A stretch of DNA of 6,439 bases from Thermoleophilaceae bacterium (lineage in GTDB: Bacteria > Actinomycetota > Thermoleophilia > Solirubrobacterales > Thermoleophilaceae), in NCBI GenBank assembly GCA_013696905.1, contig JACCXP010000399.1:1-6439 (forward strand), written 5' to 3'. Both the position numbers and the translations under genes were made by a program. The notes under the pieces were generated by a model. The model did not search any database. It was not told where the DNA came from and saw nothing but the letters and a program-made list of their open reading frames with translations. This document shows positions 6,435 to 6,439 of this stretch, one piece after another. How positions within the stretch are numbered: the stretch's first letter is position 1; every line of letters starts with the position of its first letter.

Positions 6435-6439
6435 AATGC
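6431..6439 (+). promoter_or_regulatory. candidate -10 box (TAGAAT) for a gene beyond the window end
   Basis: The last nine bases, TTAGAATGC, contain TAGAAT (6432-6437), a TANNNT match that reuses the stop codon of the HTH gene. The nonamer differs by one base from TTAGGATGC at 4207-4215, which sits seven bases before a start codon. By analogy a start codon would be expected about seven or eight bases past the TAGAAT box, outside the window. No -35 element is recognisable. Partial context makes this tentative. Confidence 0.35.

Noticed and set aside
1..6439. Search for tRNA, rRNA, CRISPR, insertion sequence, phage or defence genes
   Set aside because: No direct-repeat array, transposase motif, terminal inverted repeats or tRNA-like cloverleaf was seen; all space is filled by six housekeeping or redox-type genes.

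Overview
The window is GC-rich (roughly 70% by eye, with third codon positions mostly G or C) and carries six protein genes packed almost end to end. There is no RNA gene, mobile element, repeat array or CRISPR. The protein families point to a high-GC actinobacterium: an actinobacterial-type 2-oxoglutarate dehydrogenase E1, two enzymes of probable F420-dependent families, and a regulator resembling mycobacterial Rv0474. The general look, including TANNNT boxes placed just ahead of start codons, suggests Thermoleophilia (Solirubrobacterales-like). That placement is inference, not shown by the sequence.

Region 1 (1-2738, +) is the bulk of a thiamine-diphosphate 2-oxoglutarate dehydrogenase E1 subunit (SucA/Kgd/OdhA family). 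Its N-terminus lies upstream of the window. Region 2 (2755-4128, -) is a convergent gene for a flavin pyridine-nucleotide-disulfide oxidoreductase of the CoA-disulfide reductase/NADH oxidase group. Only 16 bases separate the two stop codons, and small GC-rich hairpins lie there. Region 3 (4129-4220) is a 92-base divergent intergenic stretch with candidate promoter boxes facing both ways.

Region 4 (4221-4772, +) encodes a small hydrophobic, probably integral membrane protein of unknown function (YagU/DUF1440-like). After 47 bases comes a tight three-gene unit (4820-6434, +). It holds an LLM-class F420-dependent oxidoreductase, a PPOX-class (split-barrel) probable F420-dependent enzyme, and a short XRE-family HTH regulator. 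Their reading frames overlap by 1 and 4 bases, so they are almost certainly co-transcribed and translationally coupled.

Functionally, the left half is central carbon metabolism (TCA cycle) next to a redox flavoenzyme. The right half looks like a small deazaflavin (F420) redox operon with its own DNA-binding protein. No exotic defence or mobile system is visible. The most interesting signals are a repeated TTAGRATGC promoter-like motif, once 5' of the membrane protein gene and once at the very end of the window, and the pairing of F420 enzymes with an Rv0474-type regulator.
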